A stretch of DNA of 64,000 nucleotides, from contig NZ_JNWO01000007.1 in the NCBI RefSeq assembly GCF_000716435.1, positions 248,001 to 312,000 of the forward strand. Reading direction: 5' to 3'. Position numbers and translations under genes: made by a program. The notes beneath the pieces were generated by a model. It did no database searches, had not been told where the DNA came from, and worked only from the letters and a program-made list of their open reading frames with translations. This DNA is from Streptomyces xylophagus (GTDB lineage: Bacteria; Actinomycetota; Actinomycetes; Streptomycetales; Streptomycetaceae). Of the stretch, positions 34,779 to 44,183 are shown in pieces. Within the stretch, counting starts at the first letter, position 1, and each line of letters begins with the position of its first letter.

Positions 34779-35737
34779 GCCCGTTCCTTCTCACCCGCAC
34801 CCTGCCCGAGGACGCCACCGACGCGGCCCTGCGCGCCGACGTCCTGGAGGGCCTCACCCGCACCCCGAAGACACTCCCGCCGAAGTGGTTCTACGACGCC
34901 CACGGCAGCGAACTCTTCGAGCAGATCACCGAGTTGCCCGAGTACTACCCCACCCGCGCCGAGCGCGAGATCCTCGTCGACCGGGCAGGCGAGATCGCCG
35001 CCGCGACCGGCGCCCGCACCCTCGTCGAACTGGGCTCCGGCTCCTCGGACAAGACGCGCCACCTGCTCGACGCGCTCACCGACCTGGCCGTGTACGTCCC
35101 GGTCGACGTCAGCGAGAGCGCGCTCACCCAGGCCGGGCACGCCCTCATCGAGGAGCGCCCGGGCCTGAACGTGCACGCCCTGATCGCCGACTTCACCGGC
35201 GCCCTGGCCCTCCCGGAGACACCGGGCCCGCGCCTCCTGGCGTTCCTCGGCGGCACCATCGGCAACCTGCTCCCTGCGGAACGCGCCACGTTCTTCGCCG
35301 GCCTCCGCGCCCTGCTCTCCCCCGGCGACGCGCTGCTGCTCGGCACTGACCTGGTCAAGGACGAGCAGGTCCTGGTCAGGGCGTACGACGACGCGGCCGG
35401 GGTGACGGCCGCGTTCAACAAGAACGTCCTGACCGTGGTCGACCGCGAACTCGGCGCCGACTTCGACGCCGGCGCCTTCGACCACGTAGCCCTCTGGGAC
35501 AGCGCCAACGAGTGGATCGAGATGCGACTGCGCTCCCGCACGGACCAGACCGTGAAGATCCCCGCGCTCGATCTCGCCGTCGACTTCGCGGCGGGCGAGG
35601 AACTCCGCACGGAGATCTCGGCGAAGTTCCGCAAGGAGGGCGTGCGGACCGAACTCTCCACCGCGGGCCTGGAGTTGGCCCACTGGTGGACCGACCGGGA
35701 GGGGCGCTTCGCGCTGTCACTGAGCGTGGTGCGCTGA
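34775..35737 (+). CDS. egtD: L-histidine N-alpha-methyltransferase EgtD
   Basis: S-adenosylmethionine-dependent enzyme of 320 residues that trimethylates histidine to hercynine, the first committed step. The SAM-binding motif is LVELGSGSSDKTRHLLDAL, followed by YVPVDVSESAL and LLAFLGGTIGNLLPAE. The N-terminal EgtD block LPPKWFYDAHGSELFEQITELPEYYPTRAEREIL and the C-terminal HVALWDSANEWIEMRLRSR complete the family. The GTG start lies in the egtC stop (GTGA) with AAGGAG upstream. No egtE C-S lyase gene follows; the next gene is dodecin. Confidence 0.97.
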   Translation: MSPFLLTRTLPEDATDAALRADVLEGLTRTPKTLPPKWFYDAHGSELFEQITELPEYYPTRAEREILVDRAGEIAAATGARTLVELGSGSSDKTRHLLDALTDLAVYVPVDVSESALTQAGHALIEERPGLNVHALIADFTGALALPETPGPRLLAFLGGTIGNLLPAERATFFAGLRALLSPGDALLLGTDLVKDEQVLVRAYDDAAGVTAAFNKNVLTVVDRELGADFDAGAFDHVALWDSANEWIEMRLRSRTDQTVKIPALDLAVDFAAGEELRTEISAKFRKEGVRTELSTAGLELAHWWTDREGRFALSLSVVR

Positions 35738-35830
35738 CGGCGGGTGACGGGCCGTCTCGCGTACCGCCGCACCTTGGGGCACGGTGGAGTGACGCGTGAC
35801 GCGCCCGTCACGGCCGAGAGGAGTACCCGC

Positions 35831-36046
35831 ATGTCCAACCACACGTACCGGGTCACCGAGATCGTCGGCACCTCTCACGAGGGCATCGACCAGGCCATCC
35901 GCAACGGCGTCGCCCGCGCCGCGCAGACCCTCCGCGGCCTCGACTGGTTCGAGGTGACGCAGGTCAGGGGCCAGATCGAGAACGGGCAGATCGAGCACTT
36001 CCAGGTCGGCCTGAAGGTCGGCTTCCGCATCGAGGACGAGGACTGA
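35831..36046 (+). CDS. Dodecin-family flavin-binding protein
   Basis: A 71-residue protein forming hollow dodecamers that store flavin and sometimes CoA. The dodecin pattern is complete: YRVTEIVGTSHEGIDQAIRNGVARAAQTLRGLDWFEVTQVRGQIENGQIEHFQVGLKVGFRIED. The conserved tryptophan of the flavin site is in LDWFEV. GAGAGGAG lies just before the ATG. It is 93 bp after egtD on the same strand, with a GTGAC-GTCAC dyad (35796-35811) between them, so it may have its own promoter. Confidence 0.95.
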   Translation: MSNHTYRVTEIVGTSHEGIDQAIRNGVARAAQTLRGLDWFEVTQVRGQIENGQIEHFQVGLKVGFRIEDED

Positions 36047-36081
36047 CACCGTAGAGGCGAGAGCCCTAAGGACGACAGCCC

Positions 36082-36573
36082 TCAGGTCCGGCCCTCCCCC
36101 TCCTGTGCCGCCTCCAGCGCGGCGGAGGGGGCGGTCCAGCGGGCCCGTACGACCCTGAACCCGGCCCGTTCGGCGTCGTCGCACACCAGCTCGTCGTCGT
36201 CCACGAGAACCCGGATCTCGCGGTCGCGGGCGAGCTGCTTGAGTTTCTCCAGCTTGGTGCGCCGGGCGGGTCTGCGGTCGTCGTTGCGCCGCATGAAGAC
36301 CCGCCCCTCGGGCAGCCCCTGCGCGACCAGCCAGGCGAGCGTGTCGCGCCGGCAGCGCTCGGGCCGCCCGGTCAGATAGACGACCTCGCACTCCTCGGCG
36401 CACTCCAGCGCGAGCGCGATGCCCTCCGCCAACGGCGGGTCCTGCGGCGCGGCGCCGAAGAAGCCGTCCCAGTCGCGCGGCTTCTTCTCCAGGAACCGCT
36501 GCCGGTGGGCCGTGTCGGCGAGGGTGTTGTCGAGGTCGAACACGGCGAGTGGCCGCCTGTTGTCAGCTGTCAC
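36082..36573 (-). CDS. HAD-superfamily phosphatase (polynucleotide-kinase-phosphatase-like domain)
   Basis: Small cytoplasmic hydrolase of 163 residues. Motif I is FDLDNTLADT (nucleophile and acid Asp), motif II is VVYLTGRPERCR, and the acidic motif is LVDDDELVCDDAERAG. The short capless form resembles the 3'-phosphatase domain of polynucleotide kinase/phosphatase, but no kinase is attached. GTG at 36573 is chosen: TATGGT ends 6 nt upstream, giving a leaderless transcript, while residues farther upstream are antisense to the neighbouring ferredoxin gene. The substrate is unknown. Confidence 0.8.
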   Translation of the reverse strand: MTADNRRPLAVFDLDNTLADTAHRQRFLEKKPRDWDGFFGAAPQDPPLAEGIALALECAEECEVVYLTGRPERCRRDTLAWLVAQGLPEGRVFMRRNDDRRPARRTKLEKLKQLARDREIRVLVDDDELVCDDAERAGFRVVRARWTAPSAALEAAQEGEGRT

Positions 36574-36642
36574 CGGGCCACCATAGACAGCCCCCGCACC
36601 CCGACGGCGACCGCCCGGGGCCCTGGCCTCATGCTTCTCTGT

Positions 36643-37065
36643 ATGTCTGCCGCTGCTCCCGCCCCCCGTACGTTCCTGATCGGCGCCGCCCGAGAGCGCC
36701 CCTGCACCCTGGTCGTCTGCCGGGGCTGCTGCTGCGGCGACCCGCGCAAACACCCCGGCACGGACCACGCCTGGCAGCTGGAACGACTGCGCGCAGGAGC
36801 CGCCGAGCACGGCTTCGTGGTCCGTACGACGGACTGCCTGGGCCCCTGCGACCAGGCCAACGTGATCGTGGTCCAGCCGTCGGCCGCGGGGCGGCGGGCC
36901 GGCGGGCGACCGACCTGGGTCGGGTTCGCGATGGACGACGACTGCACGGAGGAAGTGCTGGAGTGGGCGGCGGCGGGCGGGCCTGGGGTCGCCGAGCCGC
37001 CCGTCACGCTGGAACTGCAGTTCATCGACCCGCCGAGGGACGCGCGCGTCCGGTCCCGGCGGTGA
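36643..37065 (+). CDS. Thioredoxin-like [2Fe-2S] ferredoxin-type protein
   Basis: A 140-residue cytoplasmic protein. The cysteine pattern CRGCCCGDPRKH followed by TTDCLGPCDQANVIVV matches thioredoxin-like [2Fe-2S] ferredoxins, with candidate cluster ligands in both blocks. The C-terminal part (TWVGFAMDDDCTEEVLEWAAAGGP) continues the same fold. The electron partner is unknown; neighbours are a phosphatase and a luciferase-like monooxygenase. ATG at 36643 is preferred (36631 is alternative); CATGCT ends 7 nt before it, which may be a -10 of a leaderless mRNA. Confidence 0.8.
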   Translation: MSAAAPAPRTFLIGAARERPCTLVVCRGCCCGDPRKHPGTDHAWQLERLRAGAAEHGFVVRTTDCLGPCDQANVIVVQPSAAGRRAGGRPTWVGFAMDDDCTEEVLEWAAAGGPGVAEPPVTLELQFIDPPRDARVRSRR

Positions 37066-37117
37066 GTGCCGGGACCGGTTCCGGGAATGCCGGGGGCTCC
37101 CGGGCGTTGAAGTTCAT

Positions 37118-38113
37118 GTGAGTTCTGTGATCGCCTCGACCCCCTTCTCCGTCCTCGACCGCTCCCGCACCCGCGAGGGGCACCCGCCCGCCGAGGCGCT
37201 GCGCGACACCGTGCGGCTGGCGCGGGAGGTCGAGGAGCTGGGCTATCACCGGTTCTGGGTGTCCGAGCACCACGGCGTGCCCGGGGTCGCCGGTTCCGCG
37301 CCGACCGTGCTGGCCGCCGCCGTCGCCTCGGCCACCCGCACCATCCGGGTCGGCACGGGCGGGGTGATGCTGCCCAACCACCAACCCCTGGTCGTGGCCG
37401 AGCAGTTCGGGGTCCTGGAGTCGCTGTTCCCCGGCCGGATCGACATGGGCCTGGGCCGCTCGGTCGGCTTCACCGACGGCGTCCGCAAGGCGCTGGGACG
37501 CGACAAGGACGACGCCGACGACTTCGCCGTACAACTCGACGAACTCCTCGACTGGTTCCGGGGCACTTCCCCCACAGGGGCGCACGCACGGCCCTCGGAA
37601 GGCCTCAGTGTCCCGCCGTTCGTCCTCGCGATGGGCGAGGGCGCCGACATTGCGGCCCGTGCCGGCCTGCCGATGGTGATCGGCGACCTCCGCAACCGGG
37701 ACAAGATGCAACGCGGCATCGACCACTACCGCGCCCGGTTCCAGCCCTCCGCCTGGGCCCCGCAGCCCTACCTCGTCATCTCCGGCACGATCGCGGTGGC
37801 CGCCACCCCCGAAGCGGCCCGGCGACTGCTCGTCCCGGAAGCCTGGTCCATGGCGTACTCGCGCACCCATGGCACCTTCCCGCCGCTGCCGCTCGCCGAG
37901 CGCGTGGAACAACTCGCCATGACCGACAAGGAGTTCGGCTTCTACGAGTCCGGGCTCACCGGACAGCTCGCGGGCACCGAGGAACAGGTGGCCCACGAGC
38001 TGGAGACGGTGCTGAAGGAGACGGCGGCCGACGAGGTCCTCGTCACCACCAGCACCTACGACCGCGAAGCGCTGCTGGACTCCTACCGTCGGCTCGCCTC
38101 GCTCATGGCGTGA
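37118..38113 (+). CDS. Luciferase-like (LLM) FMN-dependent monooxygenase
   Basis: TIM-barrel flavin oxidoreductase of 331 residues of the single-chain MsnO8 type. The diagnostic segments are FSVLDRSRTREG at strand 1, GYHRFWVSEHHGVPGVAGSAPTVLAAAVA, IRVGTGGVMLPNHQPLVVAEQFGVLESLFPGRIDMGLGRS, and a C-terminal TSTYDREALLDSYRRLA. Substrate unknown; members oxidise a variety of small molecules with FMNH2. GTG at 37118 gives the conserved N-terminus. The last 11 bp overlap the end of the convergent alcohol dehydrogenase gene. Confidence 0.92.
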   Translation: MSSVIASTPFSVLDRSRTREGHPPAEALRDTVRLAREVEELGYHRFWVSEHHGVPGVAGSAPTVLAAAVASATRTIRVGTGGVMLPNHQPLVVAEQFGVLESLFPGRIDMGLGRSVGFTDGVRKALGRDKDDADDFAVQLDELLDWFRGTSPTGAHARPSEGLSVPPFVLAMGEGADIAARAGLPMVIGDLRNRDKMQRGIDHYRARFQPSAWAPQPYLVISGTIAVAATPEAARRLLVPEAWSMAYSRTHGTFPPLPLAERVEQLAMTDKEFGFYESGLTGQLAGTEEQVAHELETVLKETAADEVLVTTSTYDREALLDSYRRLASLMA

Positions 38114-39125
38114 GCACCATCCGGAAGCGCGCGGCACCGGAGAGCATGCGCTCATAGGCCTCGCCCGCCTGATCCAGGGACACGGTCTCCACCATCGGAT
38201 GGATACCGTGCAGGGCACTGAAGTCGAGGGTGTCCTGCACGTCCTGCGCGGTGCCGGACGGATGACCCCGAACCACCTTGCCGGGCATGATCAGTTGGAG
38301 CGGGCTGATCCCCAACGGCGCGGTGTCCGCCCCGACGACCACCAGCTCGCCGCGGGGCCTCAGCCCCTCCACGGTCGCCGTGGCCGCGTCGGCGTTGCCC
38401 GCCGTGGCCAGCACGACCTTGGCGCCGCCGAGGGCCCGCAGCGCCTCCGCGACCTCGGTGTCCGCCGTGCTGTCGACGTAGTGGTGCGCGCCCAACTGCT
38501 TGGCGAAATCGGCCTTTTCGGCGCCCCGCGCGATGGCCACGGTCTCAAATCCCATGGCGACCGCGTACTGCACACCCAGGTGACCGAGGCCGCCGAGTCC
38601 GAGTACGGCCACCAGGTCGCCCGGCCCCGCCGAACTGCGCCGCAGCCCGTTGAACGTGGTCACGCCCGCGCAGCCCATGGGCGCGGCGGCACTGGCCGAC
38701 AGGCTCTCGGGGATGCGGGCCAGCGCGTCGACCGGCGCGACCGTCATCTCGGCGAAGCCGCCGTCGTACGCCCAGCCGGGCACCTTGAGGTTCTCGCAGA
38801 CGATGAAGTCGCCCTGCCTGCACGGGGTGCAGTAGCCGCAGCTGCCGCCGAACCAGCCGACGGCCACCCGGTCGCCGACCCGCCAGCCCTGGTCCGAGGC
38901 GCCCTCACCGAGCGCGTCGATGTGCCCGGCGATCTCATGCCCGGTGACCAGCGGGAAGCGCACGCCCGGCACTCCGGCGTTCACGAAGAACGTGTCGCTG
39001 TGGCAGATCCCGCAGGCCTCCACGGCGATCCGCACATGGCCGGGTCCCGGCTGCGCCACGTCCCGCTCGACGACCTCGAACTCGCCACCGGCGGCGTCGA
39101 CTTGCGCAACTCGATAACTGCTCAT
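38103..39125 (-). CDS. Zinc-dependent alcohol dehydrogenase (medium-chain)
   Basis: NAD(P)-dependent alcohol/aldehyde oxidoreductase of 340 residues. Catalytic zinc ligands lie in CGICHSD and GHEIAGH, the structural-zinc cysteines in GGSCGYCTPCRQGDFIVC, and the cofactor Rossmann motif is LGLGGLGHLGVQYA. PMGCAGVTTFNGLR supplies the third catalytic cysteine. This matches the AdhP/YahK-like branch acting on primary alcohols and aldehydes. The ATG at 39125 has GGGAG upstream. It overlaps the 3' end of the convergent luciferase-like gene. Confidence 0.93.
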   Translation of the reverse strand: MSSYRVAQVDAAGGEFEVVERDVAQPGPGHVRIAVEACGICHSDTFFVNAGVPGVRFPLVTGHEIAGHIDALGEGASDQGWRVGDRVAVGWFGGSCGYCTPCRQGDFIVCENLKVPGWAYDGGFAEMTVAPVDALARIPESLSASAAAPMGCAGVTTFNGLRRSSAGPGDLVAVLGLGGLGHLGVQYAVAMGFETVAIARGAEKADFAKQLGAHHYVDSTADTEVAEALRALGGAKVVLATAGNADAATATVEGLRPRGELVVVGADTAPLGISPLQLIMPGKVVRGHPSGTAQDVQDTLDFSALHGIHPMVETVSLDQAGEAYERMLSGAARFRMVLTP

Positions 39126-39177
39126 GCCTGTCTCCCAGAGGAGTAGGAGTGCGAATACGGCCCGATTAGTGCTCGGC

Positions 39178-41649
39178 TCACTGCTCGGCCGCCTGACTTG
39201 CCCTGATCTCGATCGCGCCGTCGCTCGCGTCGACCAACGCCCGGTCGCCCGCGTTGAGTTCACCGGCGAGAAGCAGATCGGCGAGCCGGTCGTCGACCTC
39301 GCGCTGGATGGTGCGGCGCAGCGGGCGGGCACCGAAGTCGGGCTGATAGCCCAGGTTCGCGAGCAGGTCGGCCGCCGCGTCGCTGACCTCCAGGGTGACG
39401 TCCTGGGCGTGCAGCCGGCGCCGGGTGTGTTCGAGCAACAGGTCGACGATCTCGCGGAGTTGGGCCCGTTCGAGACCCCGGAAGACGATGATCTCGTCGA
39501 TGCGGTTGAGGAACTCGGGCCGGAAGTGCTGGTTCAGGACCGGCATCACCGACTCGCGGACCTTCGCGTAGTCGTCGACGCCCGCCGCGAGGATGCGGTC
39601 GGCGCCGATGTTCGACGTCATGATGACGACGGTGTTCTTGAAGTCGACCGTGCGGCCCTGCGAGTCGGTGAGCCGCCCGTCGTCCAGCAGTTGGAGCAGC
39701 GTGTTGAAGACGTCGGGGTGCGCCTTCTCGACCTCGTCGAGCAGCAGCACGGCGTACGGCTGCCTGCGGACAGCCTCGGTGAGCTGGCCGGCCTCCTCGT
39801 GGCCGACGTATCCGGGAGGGGCGCCGACCAGTCGGGAGACGGTGTGCCGTTCCTGGAACTCGCTCATGTCGAGGCGGATCATGCGGCTCTCGTCGCCGAA
39901 GAGGGCGGCGGCGAGGGCGCGGGCCAGTTCCGTCTTGCCGACGCCGGTGGGGCCGAGGAAGAGGAAGCTGCCGATGGGCCGGTTCGGGTCGCTCATGCCG
40001 GCCCGGGCACGGCGTACCGCGCGGGAGACGGCGGTGATGGCCTCGTCCTGGCCGACGACCCGCTCGTGGAGGTGCTCCTCCAACTTCATCAGCCGGGCGC
40101 GTTCCTCCTCGGTGAGCTGGGCGACGGGGATGCCGGTGGTGCGGGAGACGACCTCGGCGATGTCCTCGGCGGTGACCTTGGGCACCTGCTCCTCGGCGGA
40201 GCCGCCGGCCTTCAACTCGGCCTCGGTGTCCTTGATGCGGTCACGGAGTTCCCTGGCCCGCTCGTACTCCTCGTCGGCGACGGCCTGGTCCTTCTCCCGG
40301 TTCAGGGCGGCGAGCCGGTCCTCGACCTCGCGGTTGTCGGGCAGCGGGGTCTTGGCGCGCAGTCGCACCCGTGCCGCCGCCTGGTCCAGGATGTCGATGG
40401 CCTTGTCGGGCAGGAAGCGGGCGGTGACGTAACGGTCGGAGAGTTCGGCCGCCGCGACAACGGCCTCGTCGGTGATACGGACCTGGTGGTGGGCCTCGTA
40501 GCGGTCGCGCAGGCCGCGCAGGATCTCGATGGTGTCGTCGACCGTCGGCTCACCGACCAGGATGGGCGCGAAGCGGCGCTCCAGCGCGGAGTCCTTCTCG
40601 ATGTACCTGCGGTACTCGTCGACGGTGGTGGCGCCGATGAGGTGCAACTGGCCGCGCGCCAGGGCGGGTTTGAGCATGTTCCCGGCGTCGAGGGCGCCGT
40701 CGCCACCACCGCCCGCGCCGACGACGGTGTGCAACTCGTCGAGGAACAGCACCAGTTCGTCGCTGTGCTCGCTCACCTCGTCGAGGAGCTTCTTCAGCCG
40801 TTCCTCGAACTCGCCCCGGTACTTGGTTCCTGCCACCATCCCGGCCAGGTCCAGCGACACGAGCCGCTTGCCCGCCAGGGTCTTCGGCACGTCACCGGCG
40901 ACGATGCGCTGGGCGATGCCCTCGACGACGGCGGTCTTGCCGACGCCGGGGTCGCCGATGAGGACGGGGTTGTTCTTGCTGCGCCGGGACAGCACCTCGA
41001 TGGTCTGCTCGACCTCCTCGTCCCGCCCGATCACCGGGTCCAGCCGCCCGGCACGGGCGTCCTCGGTGAGGTCACGGCCGTACTCGTCGACGGTCGGCGT
41101 CCTACTGGACCGCTTGCGCTCGGGCTCGGAACCGGTGGGCACCCGGTCGCTCTCCCAGCCGCTGCCGGCGAGGGCCTGTCCGGCGGCCGACTCGGGGTTG
41201 GCGGCCAGGGCCCGCAGCAGGTGTTCGGGGCCGATGTAGGAGGAGTCCTCGGCGCGGGAGATCCGGTACGCGTCGAGCAGGGCCCGCTTGGCGGCCGGGG
41301 TGAGCGTGGTGGGTTCGGTCTTCGGGCCGCCGTCGGCCCCGGCGGACAGCCGCTCCCGGATCCGGTCGGGGTCGGCGCCCGCCTCGCTGAGCAGCCGACG
41401 GGTCGCGTCCTGCTCGGTGGCGGCGGCGAGCAGATGCCGGGCGTCGAGTTCCTCGCTGCCCTCCACGGCGGCGATGTCCCGGGCCTGGGCCACCAGCTCG
41501 CGGGCCCGCTCGGAGAGCAGGCTGCCGATGTCGACGCGCTGCGCCCGGCGCGATGGAGCCGCCGGGCCGGAGCCGCCGAAATACCGGGACATCAGCTCGT
41601 CGAATTCCTCGAAGGGGCTGCGTCCGAAACCGAATCCGGGAGTGCTCAT
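39178..41649 (-). CDS. ClpC-like AAA+ unfoldase (ATP-dependent Clp subunit)
   Basis: Hexameric protein unfoldase of 823 residues. A Gly/Phe-rich N-tail ([18 protein letters not shown]) precedes the Clp_N repeat region, AAA-1 with Walker [14 protein letters not shown] and Walker B LFLDELHT, a short UVR-like middle coil ([23 protein letters not shown]), and AAA-2 with [15 protein letters not shown] and [13 protein letters not shown]. The short middle domain places it with ClpC/ClpA rather than ClpB. The atypical N-tail suggests a paralog of the housekeeping ClpC, and no ClpP gene is nearby. ATG at 41649 is chosen from the conserved-looking N-tail; its ribosome site is modest. Confidence 0.9.
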   Translation of the reverse strand: MSTPGFGFGRSPFEEFDELMSRYFGGSGPAAPSRRAQRVDIGSLLSERARELVAQARDIAAVEGSEELDARHLLAAATEQDATRRLLSEAGADPDRIRERLSAGADGGPKTEPTTLTPAAKRALLDAYRISRAEDSSYIGPEHLLRALAANPESAAGQALAGSGWESDRVPTGSEPERKRSSRTPTVDEYGRDLTEDARAGRLDPVIGRDEEVEQTIEVLSRRSKNNPVLIGDPGVGKTAVVEGIAQRIVAGDVPKTLAGKRLVSLDLAGMVAGTKYRGEFEERLKKLLDEVSEHSDELVLFLDELHTVVGAGGGGDGALDAGNMLKPALARGQLHLIGATTVDEYRRYIEKDSALERRFAPILVGEPTVDDTIEILRGLRDRYEAHHQVRITDEAVVAAAELSDRYVTARFLPDKAIDILDQAAARVRLRAKTPLPDNREVEDRLAALNREKDQAVADEEYERARELRDRIKDTEAELKAGGSAEEQVPKVTAEDIAEVVSRTTGIPVAQLTEEERARLMKLEEHLHERVVGQDEAITAVSRAVRRARAGMSDPNRPIGSFLFLGPTGVGKTELARALAAALFGDESRMIRLDMSEFQERHTVSRLVGAPPGYVGHEEAGQLTEAVRRQPYAVLLLDEVEKAHPDVFNTLLQLLDDGRLTDSQGRTVDFKNTVVIMTSNIGADRILAAGVDDYAKVRESVMPVLNQHFRPEFLNRIDEIIVFRGLERAQLREIVDLLLEHTRRRLHAQDVTLEVSDAAADLLANLGYQPDFGARPLRRTIQREVDDRLADLLLAGELNAGDRALVDASDGAIEIRASQAAEQ

Positions 41650-41666
41650 GACCACGGACCTTCCGT

Positions 41667-41699
41667 GCGGCGACTGGGCGGCGACTGGGCGGCGACTGG
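41667..41699. repeat. Three perfect 11-bp tandem repeats
   Basis: GCGGCGACTGG is repeated three times without a mismatch in the 145-bp region between the divergent clp and uvrA-like genes, 18 bp upstream of the clp start. An inverted repeat GTGCC-N9-GGCAC (41705-41723) follows. It could be a binding-site array or a slippage product. Confidence 0.9.
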
Positions 41700-41794
41700 C
41701 ATCCGTGCCTTCCAACGTGGCACAGCGCGGACGCCCCCGCACCCCCGCAGGTCACCGGGCGACACACGGCGTGCTCGCATAGACTCGCCGGGTC

Positions 41795-44155
41795 ATGCAC
41801 AGCCCTCGCGCCCCCTACGCCTCGTACGTCCCCGACTCCTACGTCCGTGTCCGCGACGCCCGCGAGCACAACCTCCAGGGCGTCGACGTCGACATCCCGC
41901 GGGACGTGTTGACCGTGTTCACAGGCGTCTCCGGCTCCGGTAAGTCGTCCCTCGCCTTCGGCACGATCTACGCGGAGGCCCAGCGTCGCTACTTCGAGTC
42001 GGTGGCGCCGTACGCCCGCCGCCTGATCCACCAGATAGGAGCGCCGAAGGTCGGCGTGATCACCGGCCTGCCGCCCGCCGTCTCGCTCCAGCAGAACCGC
42101 TCGACCCCCACCTCCCGCTCCTCGGTGGGCACGGTCACCAACCTCTCCAACTCACTCCGGATGCTGTTCTCCCGCGCCGGCGACTACCCACCCGGCGCCG
42201 AACGCCTCGACTCCGACGCCTTCTCCCCCAACACGGCGGCGGGCGCATGCCCGGAGTGCCACGGCCTCGGCCGAGTCCACCGCACGACCGAGGCATCTCT
42301 CGTCCCCGACCCCTCCCTGTCGATCCGCGAGGGCGCGATCGCCGCGTGGCCGGGCGCCTGGCAGGGCAAGAACCTGCGCGACATCCTCGACACACTCGGC
42401 TACGACGTCGACGTACCGTGGCGCCAACTCCCCGCCGAACAACGGGAGTGGATCCTCTTCACGGACGAGCAACCGGTCGTAACAGTCCATCCCGTGCGGG
42501 ACGCCGACCGCATCCAACGCCCGTACCAGGGCACGTACATGAGCGCCCGCCGCTACGTCATGAAGACCTTCTCTGACACGAAGAGCCCCACCCTCCGGAC
42601 CAAGGCGGAACGCTTCCTGACCAGCGCTCCCTGCCCGGTCTGCGGAGGCAGCAGACTGCGCGCCGAGTCCCTCGCGGTGACCATCGCGGGCCGCACGATC
42701 GCCGACCTGGCCGCGCTACCACTGGCGGAACTGACGAACACGCTGGGCGGCACCTCGGAGGCGGCCCGCGTCCTCACCGAGGATCTCAACTCCCGCATCG
42801 CCCCCATCCTCGAACTCGGCCTCGGCTACCTCAGCCTGCACCGCGCGACCCCCACCCTCTCGGCGGGCGAGCTCCAACGGCTGCGCCTGGCAACGCAGTT
42901 GAGATCCGGGCTGTTCGGTGTGGTCTACGTCCTGGACGAACCGTCCGCCGGACTGCACCCCGCCGACACCGAGGCCCTGCTCACGGTACTGAACCGACTG
43001 AAGGCCGCCGGCAACTCGGTGTTCGTGGTCGAGCACCACCTGGACGTCATGCGCGCCGCCGACTGGCTGGTGGACGTGGGCCCACTGGCAGGGGAGCACG
43101 GCGGGCGGGTACTGCACAGCGGACCGGTGGCAGAGTTGGCGGCGGTGACGGAATCGGCGACAGCCCGCTTCCTCTTCGACGACTCCCCCGCGCCCGCCCG
43201 CGAAGTCCGTTCCCCGCGAGGCGAGTTGAAGGTGGGCCCGGTGACGCGGCACAACCTGCGCGACGTGACGGCCGAATTCCCCCTGGGCGTATTCACTGCG
43301 GTAACCGGCGTCTCAGGATCGGGCAAGTCCACGCTCATCGGCGAGATCACCGAGGAACTGCCCGGCGTGGGACGCCTGGTGTCGGTCGACCAGAAACCGA
43401 TCGGTCGTACCCCCCGCTCGAACCTGGCCACCTACACCGGCCTCTTCGACGTCGTCCGCAAGGTGTTCGCGTCCACCGACGAGGCCCGCCAACGGGGTTA
43501 CGGCGTAGGCCGGTTCTCCTTCAACGTGCCGGGCGGACGCTGCGAGACCTGCCAGGGCGAGGGCTTCGTGAGCGTCGAGCTGCTCTTCCTCCCGAGCACG
43601 TACACGCCCTGCCCGGACTGTGGCGGGGCGCGCTACAACCCCGAGACACTCCAAGTGACGTACCGGGGACGGAACATCGCCGAGGTCCTCGACCTGACGG
43701 TGGAGGCCGCGGCGGACTTCTTCGCGGACACCTTGCTCGTGGCGCGCAGCCTCACCACACTCCTGGATGTCGGCCTCGGCTACCTGCGCCTGGGCCAACC
43801 GGCCACCGAACTCTCCGGCGGCGAGGCCCAACGCATCAAATTGGCCAGCGAGTTGCAGCGCGGCCGACGCGGCCACACCCTCTACCTCCTCGACGAACCG
43901 ACGACCGGCCTCCACCCCGCCGACGTCGAGGTCCTGCTCCGCCAACTCCACGGCCTCGTCGACGCCGGCCACACCGTGGTGATGGTCGAACACGACATGG
44001 CGGTGGTGGCGGGCGCGGACTGGGTGATCGACTTGGGGCCGGGTGGAGGAAAGGAGGGGGGCCGGATCTTGGCGGCGGGCCCGCCGAGGGAGGTGGTCAG
44101 GGCGGCGGGCAGCGCTACTGCACCCTATTTGAGAAGGTTGCTGGCAACCCCCTAG
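41795..44155 (+). CDS. Short UvrA-like excinuclease ATPase (class II UvrA)
   Basis: ABC-type DNA-damage ATPase of 786 residues, about 160 shorter than UvrA. Both ATPase halves are intact: GVSGSGKSSLAFGTIYAEAQRRYFES with LSAGELQRLRLA, and GVSGSGKSTLIGEI with LSGGEAQRIKLASEL. Zinc modules are CPECHGLGRVH, CPVCGGSRL and CETCQGEGFVSVELLFLP...CPDCGGARY. The stretch after the first Walker A passes quickly to the signature domain, so the UvrB-binding domain appears missing, as in UvrA2/DrrC-type proteins linked to tolerance of DNA-binding drugs. TAGACT at 41780-41785 is a plausible -10. Confidence 0.88.
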   Translation: MHSPRAPYASYVPDSYVRVRDAREHNLQGVDVDIPRDVLTVFTGVSGSGKSSLAFGTIYAEAQRRYFESVAPYARRLIHQIGAPKVGVITGLPPAVSLQQNRSTPTSRSSVGTVTNLSNSLRMLFSRAGDYPPGAERLDSDAFSPNTAAGACPECHGLGRVHRTTEASLVPDPSLSIREGAIAAWPGAWQGKNLRDILDTLGYDVDVPWRQLPAEQREWILFTDEQPVVTVHPVRDADRIQRPYQGTYMSARRYVMKTFSDTKSPTLRTKAERFLTSAPCPVCGGSRLRAESLAVTIAGRTIADLAALPLAELTNTLGGTSEAARVLTEDLNSRIAPILELGLGYLSLHRATPTLSAGELQRLRLATQLRSGLFGVVYVLDEPSAGLHPADTEALLTVLNRLKAAGNSVFVVEHHLDVMRAADWLVDVGPLAGEHGGRVLHSGPVAELAAVTESATARFLFDDSPAPAREVRSPRGELKVGPVTRHNLRDVTAEFPLGVFTAVTGVSGSGKSTLIGEITEELPGVGRLVSVDQKPIGRTPRSNLATYTGLFDVVRKVFASTDEARQRGYGVGRFSFNVPGGRCETCQGEGFVSVELLFLPSTYTPCPDCGGARYNPETLQVTYRGRNIAEVLDLTVEAAADFFADTLLVARSLTTLLDVGLGYLRLGQPATELSGGEAQRIKLASELQRGRRGHTLYLLDEPTTGLHPADVEVLLRQLHGLVDAGHTVVMVEHDMAVVAGADWVIDLGPGGGKEGGRILAAGPPREVVRAAGSATAPYLRRLLATP

Positions 44156-44183
44156 AGCATGCATCAGAAGTGGATCTTGGGCG

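Noticed and set aside
39124..41943. 939-residue open frame antisense to the clpC-like gene
   Set aside because: Exact antisense to a full AAA+ protein; the composition is a mirror artefact of GC-rich codons.
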